DNA from: Streptacidiphilus carbonis
GTDB taxonomy: Bacteria; Actinomycetota; Actinomycetes; Streptomycetales; Streptomycetaceae
Length of the DNA: 64,000 nucleotides
Direction: 5' to 3'
Assembly: GCF_000787775.1 (NCBI RefSeq)
Contig: NZ_BBPM01000028.1
Location: 30,880 to 94,879 of the forward strand
Below, one piece after another: positions 50,021-59,127 of the stretch. Position 1 is the stretch's first letter; every line of letters begins with the position of its first letter. A program made the position numbers and the translations under genes. The notes under the pieces are model-generated. The model was given only the letters and a program-made list of their open reading frames with translations, was not told the origin of the DNA and did no database searches.

Positions 50021-51973
50021 TCACCAGATCCGGACGCGCTCTTCCGGGTCCAGCCAGAGCTCGTCGCCCTCGACGGTGCCGAAGGCCTGGTGGAACTCGT
50101 CCAGGTTGCGAACGATGTTCGCCCGGAACTCCGGGGGCGAGTGCGGGTCGACGGTGAGGTACTGCTCCTCCTGCTCCTTGCGGCGCTTGGTGCGCCAGCA
50201 GTAGGCCCAGTTCATGAACAGCGTCTGCGAGTCGGCGCTCTCGCTGTCACCGTCGAGCGAGATCAGGTAGGCCTTGTGAGCGATCGTCAGTCCGCCCAGG
50301 TCGCCGATGTTCTCACCGACCGTCAGCGCGCCGTTGACGGTCTGGCCGGGCAGCGAGCGCGGCGAGAAGCCGTTGTACTGGGTGATCAGCGCCTTGGACT
50401 TGACCTCGAAGGCCGACTTGTCGGCCGCCGTCCACCAGTCGTTGAGGTTGCCCGCTCCGTCGTACTGCGCGCCCTGGTCGTCGAAGCCGTGCCCGATCTC
50501 GTGGCCGATCACCGCGCCGATGCCGCCGTAGTTCTCGGCCGCTTCGCCCTCGGGGGAGAAGAACGGCGCCTGGAGGATGCCGGCCGGGAAGCAGATCTCG
50601 TTGGTGCCGGGGTTGTAGTAGGCGTTGACGGTCTGCGGCAGCATGAACCACTCGTCGCGGTCGACCGCAGCGCCGATCTTGGCGAGCTCCCGGTCGCTCT
50701 CGAAGGCCGCCGCCGCATGGGCGTTGCCCAGCAGGTCGTCCGGGCTCACCTGGAGTGCGGAGTAGTCGCGGAACTTCTCCGGGTAGCCGATCTTCGGGCG
50801 GAAGGTGGCCAGCTTCTCGTAGGCGCGCTCCTTGGTCTCGTCGGTCATCCACTCCAGTCGGGAGATCGACTCCCGGTAGGCCCGGAGCAGGTTGGCGACC
50901 AGGTCGTCCATCATCGCCTTGGAGGTCGGCGGGAAGTGCCGGGCGACGTACTCCTCGCCGACCGCCTCGCCCATCGCATCCTCGACGAAGGCGACCCCGC
51001 GCTTCCAGCGGGCCCGCAGCTCCGGGGTGCCGCTGAGGGCGCGGCCGTAGAACTCGAAGTCGGCGTTGACCAGTTCGTCGGTCAGGAACCGCGATGCCGC
51101 ACGCAGCACCCGGGCCGTGGCCCAGTCCCGCCACTGCTCGATCGGCACCTCGCCCAGCACGGTGGAGAGGTGGGCCAGGTAGGACGGCTGCCGGACCACG
51201 GTCTCGGCGATGGTGCGGTCCGAGCCGCCGAGCGCGGCGACATAGCCGCTCCAGTCGAACTCCGGCGCGAGCAGCACCAGTTCGTCCAGGCTGGTGAGGT
51301 TGTAGGTCTTCTGCACATCGCGCGTCTCGGCGCGCTCCCAGTGCCCTGCCGCCAGCCGGGTCTCGATGGCGAGCACCGTCTCCGCGGCGATGCCCGGGGC
51401 CTGGTGCTCGGCGGCGGTGAACAGCTGGGTCAGGTAGCCGACGTACTTCGTCCGGATCTCGGCGAACTTCTCGTCGCGGTAGTACGACTCGTCCGGCAGC
51501 CCCAGCCCGCCCTGGACGATGTTGACCAGGTAGCGGTCGGAGTCCCGGTCGTCGGTGTTGACGTAGAGGCCGAAGAGCCCGGACCCGCCGGTGCGCTCGA
51601 AGCCGCCGAGGAAGGCCGCCAGCTCCCGGGTGTCGGCCAGCGCCGCCACGGCCCGCAGCTGCGGGCGGACCGGCTCGATGCCGCGTTCGGCCGCGGCCGC
51701 CTCGTCCATGAAGGAGGTGTAGAGCGCGGCGATCTTCCGGGCGTTCTCACCGGCGCCGGCCGGGGCCGCCGACACTCCCGCCGCGAGCTCCTGGATGATC
51801 AGTTTGACCTGTTCCTCGGCCGTGTCGGCCAGCTGCACGAAGGGGCCCCAGCTCGACCGGTCGGCCGGGATCTCCACCGTCTGCAGCCACTCGCCGTTGA
51901 CATGGCCGAACAGGTCGTCCTGCGGTCGGATGTCGGGGTTCATGCCCGCACGGGCGCCATCAAGAATGCTCAT
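50021..51973 (-). CDS. M13-family (neprilysin-like) zinc metallopeptidase
   Basis: A 650-residue peptidase. The zinc site is H491-E-I-G-H495 (GHEIGHGFDD) and the third ligand lies in ENIGDLGGL downstream. The substrate-binding NAYY motif (VNAYYNP) and the C-terminal RANIVRNLDEF are also conserved. No signal peptide or transmembrane helix is seen, so it may be cytoplasmic. That is usual for bacterial PepO relatives. It degrades oligopeptides. It starts at MSILDG with the MarR gene on the same strand upstream. Confidence 0.93.
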   Translation of the reverse strand: MSILDGARAGMNPDIRPQDDLFGHVNGEWLQTVEIPADRSSWGPFVQLADTAEEQVKLIIQELAAGVSAAPAGAGENARKIAALYTSFMDEAAAAERGIEPVRPQLRAVAALADTRELAAFLGGFERTGGSGLFGLYVNTDDRDSDRYLVNIVQGGLGLPDESYYRDEKFAEIRTKYVGYLTQLFTAAEHQAPGIAAETVLAIETRLAAGHWERAETRDVQKTYNLTSLDELVLLAPEFDWSGYVAALGGSDRTIAETVVRQPSYLAHLSTVLGEVPIEQWRDWATARVLRAASRFLTDELVNADFEFYGRALSGTPELRARWKRGVAFVEDAMGEAVGEEYVARHFPPTSKAMMDDLVANLLRAYRESISRLEWMTDETKERAYEKLATFRPKIGYPEKFRDYSALQVSPDDLLGNAHAAAAFESDRELAKIGAAVDRDEWFMLPQTVNAYYNPGTNEICFPAGILQAPFFSPEGEAAENYGGIGAVIGHEIGHGFDDQGAQYDGAGNLNDWWTAADKSAFEVKSKALITQYNGFSPRSLPGQTVNGALTVGENIGDLGGLTIAHKAYLISLDGDSESADSQTLFMNWAYCWRTKRRKEQEEQYLTVDPHSPPEFRANIVRNLDEFHQAFGTVEGDELWLDPEERVRIW

Positions 51974-52068
51974 TCGTGCAGCTTATGCGAGCCCCTGACC
52001 GGCCGGACCCGGTTTTCGGAGCGGTTCCGGTGGGGTTCGGGTGTGCTTCGAGTGAGCCTCGGCCCGGC

Positions 52069-52536
52069 TCAGGGCGGGGTGCAGCCGCGCAGCCTGCGGG
52101 AGACCTCGCCCAGGCCGGCGGCCAGGTGGTCCAGCTGCTCGGGGGTGAGCACGTCGATCAGCGACTCGCGGACGGCGGCGACATGGCCCGGAGCGGCCTC
52201 GCGCAGTACCTCCATGCCCCGGTCGGTGAGCTCGGCGATCACCCCGCGGACGTCGCTGGGGCAGGAGCGGCGGGCCACCAGCCCGGCCCGCTCCAGCTGG
52301 GTGACCTGGTAGGTCAGTCCACTCTTCGAGGTGACCAGCCGCTCCGCGAGCTCGGTCATCCGCAGCGAGCGGTCGGGGGCGGCGGAGAGCTGCACCAGCA
52401 CCTCGTACTGGGTGTGGGAGAGCGCCGCATCGTCCTTGAGCTGCTGTTCCAGCTTGCGGGAGACCAGGTTGGTGGCTGAGAGGAAGCCGATCCAGGCAGC
52501 CCTCTCCCGATCGTCCAGCCATCGCGGTTCTTCCAT
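52069..52536 (-). CDS. MarR-family transcriptional regulator
   Basis: A 155-residue winged-helix repressor. The start is the ATG at 52534-52536. HTH residues include LRMTELAERLVTSKSGLTYQVTQLERAG and the wing RRSCPSDVRGVIAELTD. A Cys in the wing (SCPSD) and two more sites could sense oxidants. It is divergent from ribA, with two operators between, and so probably controls itself and the ribA-dioxygenase-DUF1304 unit. Confidence 0.9.
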   Translation of the reverse strand: MEEPRWLDDRERAAWIGFLSATNLVSRKLEQQLKDDAALSHTQYEVLVQLSAAPDRSLRMTELAERLVTSKSGLTYQVTQLERAGLVARRSCPSDVRGVIAELTDRGMEVLREAAPGHVAAVRESLIDVLTPEQLDHLAAGLGEVSRRLRGCTPP

Positions 52537-52543
52537 GGGCACC

Positions 52544-52571
52544 ACTCTACTCCTATTGTTCAAATTTGAAA
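52544..52571 (-). promoter_or_regulatory. Promoter of the MarR gene, overlapped by operator
   Basis: Reverse-strand TTTCAA (52566-52571) and TAGAGT (52544-52549) with a 16-base spacer give a plausible -35/-10 pair. Operator site 1 (52559-52570) covers the -35. Confidence 0.5.
52559..52570. promoter_or_regulatory. MarR operator site 1, TTCAAATTTGAA
   Basis: A perfect 12-bp palindrome, AT-rich in a GC-rich background, between divergent marR and ribA. It matches site 2 at 52602-52613 in 11 of 12 positions, with centres 43 bp apart, close to four helical turns. Confidence 0.78.
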
Positions 52572-52601
52572 CTCGGTGTAGCGTCGGCCGGGCCGGCTTG
52601 G

Positions 52602-52613
52602 TTCAAATTGGAA
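52602..52613. promoter_or_regulatory. MarR operator site 2, TTCAAATTGGAA
   Basis: Near copy of site 1 located 28 bases before the ribA start, so binding would block ribA transcription or early elongation. Confidence 0.72.
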
Positions 52614-52640
52614 TCAAGCCTCTCGTGAGCGGAGCAACGC

Positions 52641-53285
52641 ATGCCGGAGAACCTTCCTGTCGCCTCTGTGCGCACCCGGGTCCAGGTCCCGCTGCGGTTC
52701 GGCGACGGCTACTCGGTCGACGCCGAGCTGGTCACCTTCCACGGCCTGGTCGACGGCCAGGAGCACCTCGCCATCGCGCTCGGCGACCCGGAGCAGGCCC
52801 GGGGGAGCGGTAGGACGCCGCTGGTGCGGCTGCACTCGGAGTGCCTGACCGGCGACGTGTTCGGCTCGGCCCGCTGCGACTGCGGCCCGCAGCTGCGCGA
52901 AGCCGTCGAGCGCATCGCCGGGACCGGCGGCTACCTGCTCTACCTGCGCCAGGAGGGCCGGGGGATCGGCCTCTACAACAAACTGGACGCCTACGCCCTG
53001 CAGGACACCGGTCTGGACACCTACGCCGCCAACGCCGCGCTCGGCCTGCCCGAGGACGGCCGCGACTACACGGCCGCCGCGCAGATGCTGACCGCCCTGG
53101 GCGTGGGCACACTGGACCTGCTGTCCAACAACCCGGACAAGGCCGAGCAACTGCGCGACCTCGGCGTCCCGGTCCGCGACCGCATCCCCACCGGCGTCTT
53201 CGCCACCGGCCACAACCTGCGCTACCTGCGCGCCAAGGTCGAGCACACCAACCACACCATCGCCCTCACCCAACTCGCCGGCTGA
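52641..53285 (+). CDS. ribA: GTP cyclohydrolase II
   Basis: A 214-residue stand-alone RibA, which opens GTP to the diaminopyrimidine precursor of riboflavin. The zinc ligands C68, C79 and C81 (HSECLTGDVFGSARCDC) and the catalytic region YLRQEGRGIGLYNK are intact. The typical C-terminal lysine-rich segment LLSNNPDKAEQL is kept. It has no DHBP synthase (RibB) domain. It is controlled by the divergent MarR, unlike housekeeping riboflavin genes. Next comes a LigB dioxygenase gene, so this enzyme may serve a specialised pathway. Confidence 0.93.
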   Translation: MPENLPVASVRTRVQVPLRFGDGYSVDAELVTFHGLVDGQEHLAIALGDPEQARGSGRTPLVRLHSECLTGDVFGSARCDCGPQLREAVERIAGTGGYLLYLRQEGRGIGLYNKLDAYALQDTGLDTYAANAALGLPEDGRDYTAAAQMLTALGVGTLDLLSNNPDKAEQLRDLGVPVRDRIPTGVFATGHNLRYLRAKVEHTNHTIALTQLAG

Positions 53286-53304
53286 CCCGGAAGGAGCCCC
53301 CGCC

Positions 53305-54141
53305 ATGACCACCCCCGCTCCCACCGCATCCCCGGCTCCTGCCGCCTCCGGCACCTCCGCCACGCCTCCCGCGGCCGGGCGCATGCCCGCGCTCTACCTC
53401 AGCCACGGCGCGCCGCCGCTCGCCGACGACCCGGTGTGGCCGGGGCAGTTGGCGGCCTGGTCGGCGGAGCTGCCGCGGCCGACCGCGATCCTGATGGTCT
53501 CCGCGCACTGGGAGGAGGCGCCGCTGGCCCTCGGCGCCACCGCTACCGTCCCGCTGGTGTACGACTTCTGGGGCTTCCCGCAGCACTACTACGAGGTCAC
53601 CTACGCGGCCCCCGGCGCCCCGGAGCTGGCCGAGAGCGTGCGCAAGCTGCTGCGCGCCCCCGGAACGCCGGTCCAGGACATCCCGGACCGGGGACTGGAC
53701 CACGGCGCCTACGTCCCGCTGGTGGAGATGTTCCCCGGCGCCGACATCCCGGTGCTGCAGGTCTCCATGCCCACGCTGGACCCGCAGCGGCTGCTGGAGA
53801 TCGGCCGCCGGCTGGCCCCGCTGCGCGACGAGGGCGTGCTGATCGTCGGCAGCGGCTTCTTCACCCACAATCTGCGGGCGCTCAGTCAGGACGGCCGGGT
53901 CACCTCGGTGATGGCCGAGTTCGACGACTGGGGCCGCCGCGCACTGCAGGCCCAGGACCTGGACGCGCTGCTCGACTTCGAGCACAAGGCGCCCGCCGGA
54001 CGGCTGGCGCACCCGCGCACCGAGCACTTCGCCCCGCTCTTCGTCACCCTCGGCGCTGCACATGAAGAACTGTCCACCCAGCGCAGCGTCATCGACGGGT
54101 TCTGGATGGGCCTGGCGAAGCGCTCCGTGCAGTTCGGTTGA
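53305..54141 (+). CDS. LigB-superfamily extradiol dioxygenase (DODA-type)
   Basis: A 278-residue class III ring-cleavage dioxygenase. An Ala/Pro-rich head of about 25 residues is followed by PALYLSHGAPPL (first metal His), MVSAHWEEAP, GLDHGAYVPL, and the C-terminal GSGFFTHNLR. These match the DODA branch that opens catecholic rings such as DOPA. It follows ribA by 19 bases, so it is in the same MarR-controlled unit. The substrate is unknown. Confidence 0.88.
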   Translation: MTTPAPTASPAPAASGTSATPPAAGRMPALYLSHGAPPLADDPVWPGQLAAWSAELPRPTAILMVSAHWEEAPLALGATATVPLVYDFWGFPQHYYEVTYAAPGAPELAESVRKLLRAPGTPVQDIPDRGLDHGAYVPLVEMFPGADIPVLQVSMPTLDPQRLLEIGRRLAPLRDEGVLIVGSGFFTHNLRALSQDGRVTSVMAEFDDWGRRALQAQDLDALLDFEHKAPAGRLAHPRTEHFAPLFVTLGAAHEELSTQRSVIDGFWMGLAKRSVQFG

Positions 54142-54201
54142 CCTGGACCCGCGGTCGGCTCCGGTTTGCTGCGGGGGCGCGTGAGCAGCGAGAGTACGCC
54201 C

Positions 54202-54564
54202 ATGGGAATCATCGCGGGAATCCTGGTGGCTGCGGTCGCCCTGCTGCACGCCTACATCCTGGTGCTGGAAATGTTCCTCTGGCAGGGCCCGAAGGGTCGC
54301 GGTCTGCACGGCTTCGGTCCCGAGATGGCCCGGGACACCGCCCCGATGGCCGCCAACCAGGGTCTCTACAACGGATTCCTCGCGGCGGGCCTGGTCTGGG
54401 GCCTGATCGCCTCCGACCCGGTCGGCCACGACGTCCAGATCTTCTTCACCAGCTGCGTCGTGGTCGCCGGCATCTACGGCGGCGCGACCGCCAACCGCAG
54501 GATCTGGCTGGTCCAGGCCCTACCGGGGGCCCTGGCGCTGACAGCAGTACTGGCCGCCGGCTGA
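54202..54564 (+). CDS. DUF1304 membrane protein
   Basis: A 120-residue protein with four helices. The family signature is present as LHAYILVLEMFLWQGPKG and NQGLYNGFLAAGLVWGL. The ATG at 54202 follows AGCGAGAGTACGCC. It is in the same direction as the dioxygenase, 60 bases downstream, and may belong to the same transcript. Function unknown. Confidence 0.82.
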   Translation: MGIIAGILVAAVALLHAYILVLEMFLWQGPKGRGLHGFGPEMARDTAPMAANQGLYNGFLAAGLVWGLIASDPVGHDVQIFFTSCVVVAGIYGGATANRRIWLVQALPGALALTAVLAAG

Positions 54565-54617
54565 CCTTTCCCTGCTGCGGATGCACTGCAGCTGATCAGA
54601 GCCGGCAGGTGGGCGAG

Positions 54618-54885
54618 TGGTGGCCGAACACGCCCTCCCGGCGATCGACGGCTTTACGCGGCAGGGGCCTGTGCGACTGCGCTGACCGGCTACGCCCCGC
54701 GCGCGGAGGCGGCCCTGGTCGTGGCCCCGGGGCTCACCGTCCTCCAGCTCCACGAACTGGCCGTCTCGGCCGAACACGATCCACGCCGCCCCCGCCTCGC
54801 CGCCGCCACTGCCCGCGCGGAGTGCCTGACCACCCACGGCTCGGCCCCCACACCTGACTACTCGGCAGACATCGCGCGGGCGTGA
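54618..54885 (+). other. Possible degenerate coding fragment
   Basis: One frame from about 54618 reads without stop to a TGA at 54883-54885, with protein-like composition (ALTGYAPRAEAALVV, APGLTVLQLHELAVSAEHD). It has no clear start or ribosome site, and its end overlaps the antisense ADP-ribosylglycohydrolase gene. It could be a decayed gene or a chance frame. Confidence 0.25.
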
Positions 54886-55916
54886 AGCGCCGCGCCCGTT
54901 GCGAGGACTGTTTCCCGTCCCTCGACCTGGCCGGCCCAGTCTCGGGGCAGAGCCGTCAGCCCGTGGGCCGCGCCGAGTAGGTTGCCGCAGACCGCACCGG
55001 TCGAGTCGCTGTCACCGGAGTGGGTGACGGACAGCGTCAGTGCCCGCCGCAGATCGTCCTCGGTCGAGGTGGCCCCGGAGGCGGCGGCCAGCAGGCAGTA
55101 CACAGCGATGGCCAGGCACTCCTCGGCGATCCAGCCGAGACCGACCCGTTCCACGACGTCGAAGCCGGGCTCCTCGCTACCCGCCAGCCGCACCGCACGT
55201 TCCAGCGCGGTCACGGTCTCCTCCCCACCGGGCTGCGCCGCGGTCTGGACGATGGTGAGCCGCACGGCCTCGTCCGGCGCCACGCCGCCGACCAGCCGAT
55301 CGACCAGCGCGGCGAAGGCCCCGGCGGCGACGTAACCAGTGGGGTGGCCATGGGTCAGCTGTGCACAGTCCGCCGCCAGCCGAAACGCCTCCTCCGGCCC
55401 GACCCCGGCGAGCCCGAACGGAGCCGACCGCATCACCGTGCCGCAGCCCTTCGAGTCGGGGTTGACCGCCCCGGTTCGGCCCATTGCCACAATGGTCGGC
55501 ACCCGCGGGTTCTCCACCACCCCGGACATGCAGGCGTTCCCCGGCGCCCGGGAGGCGTAGAGCCAGCCCTCCCGCAACAACGTCCCCTCGGCGTCAACCG
55601 CATCGGCCGTGGGCCCGGACAGTCGCTGCGTCAGGAACCAGCGCTGATAGGCCGCATGAACCGCACCGACGACCTCCTCCGCACCGAGGTCCTTCGCCAG
55701 CAGCAGCCCCTCGGCGGTGAACAACGTCATCTGGGTGTCATCGGTGACCTCGGCCAGCCCGCCCACCCGCAGTGTCAGGTCGATGACCCCCGCCGGCCCA
55801 TGCGCCTCCAGGATCCGGTCCAGCCGAACGAACTCCACCGGCCACCCCAGCGCGTCCCCGACGGCCCCGCCGAGCAGGCACCCCTGAATCCGATCGAGCC
55901 GCAGGTCATCACCCAT
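54858..55916 (-). CDS. ADP-ribosylglycohydrolase-family protein
   Basis: A 352-residue enzyme of the DraG/ARH family. It begins LDRIQGCLLGGAVGDALGWPVEF, with TDDTQMTLFT, a central GCGTVMRSAPFGL, the LTHGHPTGYVAAGA segment and the C-terminal THSGDSDSTGAVCGNLLGA. These Asp/Thr groups bind the two Mg ions. It removes ADP-ribose from proteins or other groups. I chose the ATG at 55914-55916, which has GAGGGGG upstream, over a GTG 30 bases earlier. It is alone, with no DraT-like transferase in the window. Confidence 0.9.
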   Translation of the reverse strand: MGDDLRLDRIQGCLLGGAVGDALGWPVEFVRLDRILEAHGPAGVIDLTLRVGGLAEVTDDTQMTLFTAEGLLLAKDLGAEEVVGAVHAAYQRWFLTQRLSGPTADAVDAEGTLLREGWLYASRAPGNACMSGVVENPRVPTIVAMGRTGAVNPDSKGCGTVMRSAPFGLAGVGPEEAFRLAADCAQLTHGHPTGYVAAGAFAALVDRLVGGVAPDEAVRLTIVQTAAQPGGEETVTALERAVRLAGSEEPGFDVVERVGLGWIAEECLAIAVYCLLAAASGATSTEDDLRRALTLSVTHSGDSDSTGAVCGNLLGAAHGLTALPRDWAGQVEGRETVLATGAALHARAMSAE

Positions 55917-56167
55917 GTCATCCCCCTCGGTCGTCGACACTCGCACAGCCTGACCGTACCGGCTGGGACCGGCGGACTAGCACACGATTACGGCGGAACG
56001 AAACCCAGGGAGGAAGCATTTTCGGCCATCGACACCTCGACCCCTCGTCGAGCGGCGCGCAGGGCTGAGGCCGAACTATGGTTCTCCGCGCGGGTATTGA
56101 CATCTTGCGGTCAACGGTCCAGGTTCCTGACGCAGCGTCAGAACCCAGGCCCTGATGGAGGCCCGCC

Positions 56168-57982
56168 ATGTCGGAGAGCGCCGAACTTGCCCATGACGGC
56201 CTGCCGGGCCGTCAACCCTCCCGCCGTCAGGTGCTCCGCGGTGCCGGTGCCGGCGCGGGCGTGCTTCTGGCCTCCGGACTCGCGTCCGGGCTGCTGGACA
56301 CGGCGCCCGCGTATGCGGACACCCCCGTCCTCGGCGAGTACGACGTCGTCGTGGTCGGCTGCGGCGCCTCCGGGATGACCGCCGCGCTGACGGCGGCCAA
56401 ACGCGGGCTGTCCGTCGTGGTGGTCGAGAAGGCGCCCACCTTCGGCGGCTCGGCGGCCCGGTCCGGCGCGGGCGTCTGGATCCCCAACAACGAGGTGATC
56501 CTCGCCGCCGGCGTCCCGGACACCCCCGCACTGGCGGCGGAGTACCTCGCGGCGGTGGTCGGCAGCGACGTCCCGCTGGCCCGGCAGCAGTCCTTCCTGG
56601 ACCACGGTCCCGCCATGATCTCCTTCGTCATGGCCAACAGCCCGCTGCGGTTCCGCTGGATGGAGGGCTACAGCGACTACTATCCGGAGCTCCCCGGCGG
56701 GATGCCCAACGGCCGCTCCATGGAGCCGGACCAGATCGACGGCAACATCCTCGGCGCGGAGCTGGCCAACCTGAACCCGCCCTACCTGGCCGCCCCGGCC
56801 GGTCTGGTGGTCTTCAGCGCCGACTACAAGTGGCTGGCGCTGTCCCTGGTGAACGCCAAGGGCGCGGCCGTCGCCGCCGACTGCCTCGCCCGAGGGACCG
56901 CGGCCGCGCTGCTCGGCCAGAAGCCGCTCACCATGGGCCAGGCCTTGGCGGCCGGACTGCGCGCCGGACTGCTGGACGCGGACGTGCCGGTCTGGCTGAA
57001 CACTCCGCTGGTCGACCTGAACATCGAGTCCGGCGCGGTCACCGGCGTGCTGGTGACGCAGAACGGCAGCACCGGGTTGGTCAGGGCGAAGCACGGGGTG
57101 ATCGTCGGCTCCGGCGGCTTCGAGCACAACGCCGCCATGCGCAACCAGTACCAGCAGCAGCCCATCGGCACCAGCTGGACCGTGGGCGCCAAGGAGAACA
57201 CCGGCGACGGCATCCAGGCCGGCCAGCGGGCCGGGGCGGCGCTGGCGCTGATGGACGACGCCTGGTGGGGACCGGCCGTCCCGCTGCCCGACCAGGCCTA
57301 CTTCTGCCTGTCCGAGCGCACCCTGCCGGGCAGCCTGATGATCAACCAGGGCGGCTCACGGTTCGTCAACGAGGGTGCACCGTACAGCGACGTGGTGCAT
57401 GTGATGTACCAGAAGAACGCCGCCGCCACGGACGTACCCGCCTGGATGATCGTCGACCAGAACTACCGCAACCGCTACCTGTTCCGCGACGTCGCGCCGA
57501 CCCTGCCCTTCCCCGACGCCTGGTACTCGGCCGACGCGGTCCACAAGGCCTGGACGCTCGACCTGCTGGCGGCGCAGATCGGCGTCCCGGCCGCGGCGCT
57601 GCGCACCACAGTGAGCCGCTTCAACGGCTTCGCCCTGACCGGCAAGGACACCGACCTCCACCGCGGTGTCAGCTTCTACGACCACTACTACACCGACCCG
57701 GCGGTGGTGCCCAACTCCTGCCTGGCCCCGCTCTGGGAGCCGCCCTTCTACGCCATCAAACTCGTCCCCGGCGACCTCGGCACCAAGGGCGGCATGGTCA
57801 CCGACGCCCGCGCCCGCGTCCTCCGGGCCGACGGCACAGCCATCCCCGGCCTCTACGCCGCGGGCAACGCCAGCGCCGCCGTCATGGGTCACAGCTACGC
57901 CGGCTCCGGCTCCACCATCGGCCCCGCCATGACCTTCGGCTACGTCGCCGCCAACGACATAGCCGACCAGGCCGGCGTCTGA
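56168..57982 (+). CDS. TAT-exported FAD-dependent oxidoreductase
   Basis: A 604-residue flavoprotein of the fumarate reductase/3-ketosteroid dehydrogenase superfamily. The twin-arginine signal SRRQVLRG is followed by a hydrophobic stretch, and the FAD motif VVVVGCGASGMTAALTAAKRG with VVEKAPTFGGSAARSG comes next. The C-terminal GNASAAVMGHSYAGSG segment is the family's second FAD-contact. Substrate could be a steroid, a quinol or fumarate. The typical ketosteroid dehydrogenase Tyr pair cannot be assigned by eye. It is monocistronic. Confidence 0.88.
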   Translation: MSESAELAHDGLPGRQPSRRQVLRGAGAGAGVLLASGLASGLLDTAPAYADTPVLGEYDVVVVGCGASGMTAALTAAKRGLSVVVVEKAPTFGGSAARSGAGVWIPNNEVILAAGVPDTPALAAEYLAAVVGSDVPLARQQSFLDHGPAMISFVMANSPLRFRWMEGYSDYYPELPGGMPNGRSMEPDQIDGNILGAELANLNPPYLAAPAGLVVFSADYKWLALSLVNAKGAAVAADCLARGTAAALLGQKPLTMGQALAAGLRAGLLDADVPVWLNTPLVDLNIESGAVTGVLVTQNGSTGLVRAKHGVIVGSGGFEHNAAMRNQYQQQPIGTSWTVGAKENTGDGIQAGQRAGAALALMDDAWWGPAVPLPDQAYFCLSERTLPGSLMINQGGSRFVNEGAPYSDVVHVMYQKNAAATDVPAWMIVDQNYRNRYLFRDVAPTLPFPDAWYSADAVHKAWTLDLLAAQIGVPAAALRTTVSRFNGFALTGKDTDLHRGVSFYDHYYTDPAVVPNSCLAPLWEPPFYAIKLVPGDLGTKGGMVTDARARVLRADGTAIPGLYAAGNASAAVMGHSYAGSGSTIGPAMTFGYVAANDIADQAGV

Positions 57983-57998
57983 GGCACGGGACGCCGGC

Positions 57999-58547
57999 TC
58001 AGCCGTACGGCAAGAGTCCGGAGGTGTCGAGTTCGAAGTCGAACGGTTCGGGGATGCGAATCCCCTCGCCGAACTCGATGTCCTCCCGACGGTGGTACTT
58101 CGTACCATCGGGCCGACTGAACAGCGTCACCGTCTTCTGCCTGGCATCGATCAGCAGATACAGCGGGATGCCCATCAGCGGGTAGTCCCGGACCTTGCCG
58201 ACCCAGTCGTTCTCCGGGTTGGAGGGCGACACGAGCTCTACCGCGATGGCCGCGGTCTCGGCGGGCACCTGGTTGTCCGTGGTCTCCAGGACCTGCTCCG
58301 GGAGGTAGGTGAGGTCCGGATTGCGGCTCTTGCCGACCTGCGGCGAGATCAGGTCCGTGTTCTCACTCGGCAGGAGCTCGGCCGGCGCGTTTGCGTCGAA
58401 CTGCCGCCGGACGATCAGTAGGTTGCGCTGATGGATCCCCGAGGGGCTGACCATCATCACGATGATGTCGCCGGAGATCTCGGCCTTGAAGCCTTGTGGC
58501 AAGGCTCTGCGAGCCTCCTCCAGGAGGGCGAAGTGCTGAGGATCCAT
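57999..58547 (-). CDS. Uma2-family endonuclease-like protein
   Basis: A 182-residue PD-(D/E)xK-fold protein. The catalytic residues are suggested by RNPDLTYL and AIAVELVSPSNPENDW, followed by VRDYPLMGIPLYLLIDAR. The family is expanded in streptomycetes. Its function is unknown, and a nuclease has been suggested. It ends 16 bases from the convergent flavoprotein gene. A broken relative lies at 23254-23475. Confidence 0.85.
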   Translation of the reverse strand: MDPQHFALLEEARRALPQGFKAEISGDIIVMMVSPSGIHQRNLLIVRRQFDANAPAELLPSENTDLISPQVGKSRNPDLTYLPEQVLETTDNQVPAETAAIAVELVSPSNPENDWVGKVRDYPLMGIPLYLLIDARQKTVTLFSRPDGTKYHRREDIEFGEGIRIPEPFDFELDTSGLLPYG

Positions 58548-58628
58548 CCGGCGGCACCTCCTGGATGCGGGTCTGTCTGCCAGGATTCAGCCTAGCCGAG
58601 GACACCCTCGGAGCTGGGATCTTCTGCT

Positions 58629-58975
58629 ATGCCGTGGTTTCGGTGGTGCTGGCATCCTCGGTCTGACTACCGACTACATGCCAAGGTCCCCGGAATGGCA
58701 CGTCGCACCGTGGACATCGCCTTCGCCGGCCCGAGGATCGCCGTCTTCCTGGACGGCTGCTTCTGGCACGGCTGCCCGGAGCACGCGACCAGTCCGAAGG
58801 CCAATGCGGAGTGGTGGCGGGCCAAGCTGGACCGCAACGTGGTCAGGGACGGGAGACGAGCGAGCACATGGCCGCTGAAGGCTGGACGGTGATGCGGTTC
58901 TCGGAGCACGAGAAGCCGGAGGCGGTGGCCGCCCGGGTGGAGGCGGCGGTGCGCCTCGCCACCCCACCCGGATGA
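58629..58975 (+). pseudogene. Truncated, frameshifted very-short-patch-repair (Vsr) endonuclease gene
   Basis: The core of Vsr is readable: DIAFAGPRIAVFLDGCFWHGCPEHAT, then NAEWWRAKLDRN. After RDG at about 58850 the coding moves to another frame, reading SEHMAAEGWTVMRFSEHEKPE and ending at the TGA at 58973-58975. The usual first 40-50 residues with the RSRDT block are absent. One base deletion within GGGAGACG would explain the frame change. The catalytic D, C-x-W-H motifs survive, but the protein can no longer be made whole. It precedes a defence-type helicase gene. Confidence 0.8.
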
Positions 58976-59127
58976 CGGAACCAGTACGTTTCGGCGGGAT
59001 ACGGGTTCCGTTGTCGGTGAGCTGCTTCGCCGAAGCCCTGCGGGGCTCACGACTCCCAGTTCTCGCCCGCCCGCTTCGGTCGGCAGAAGGGCGGGGCCCG
59101 CCTGGTCGATTGCGTTAGGGTGCCGGC

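Noticed and set aside
58020..58070. TTCGGGGATGCGAATCCCC resembling a tRNA T-arm
   Set aside because: It lies inside the Uma2 coding sequence and no acceptor, D-arm or anticodon arm fits around it.
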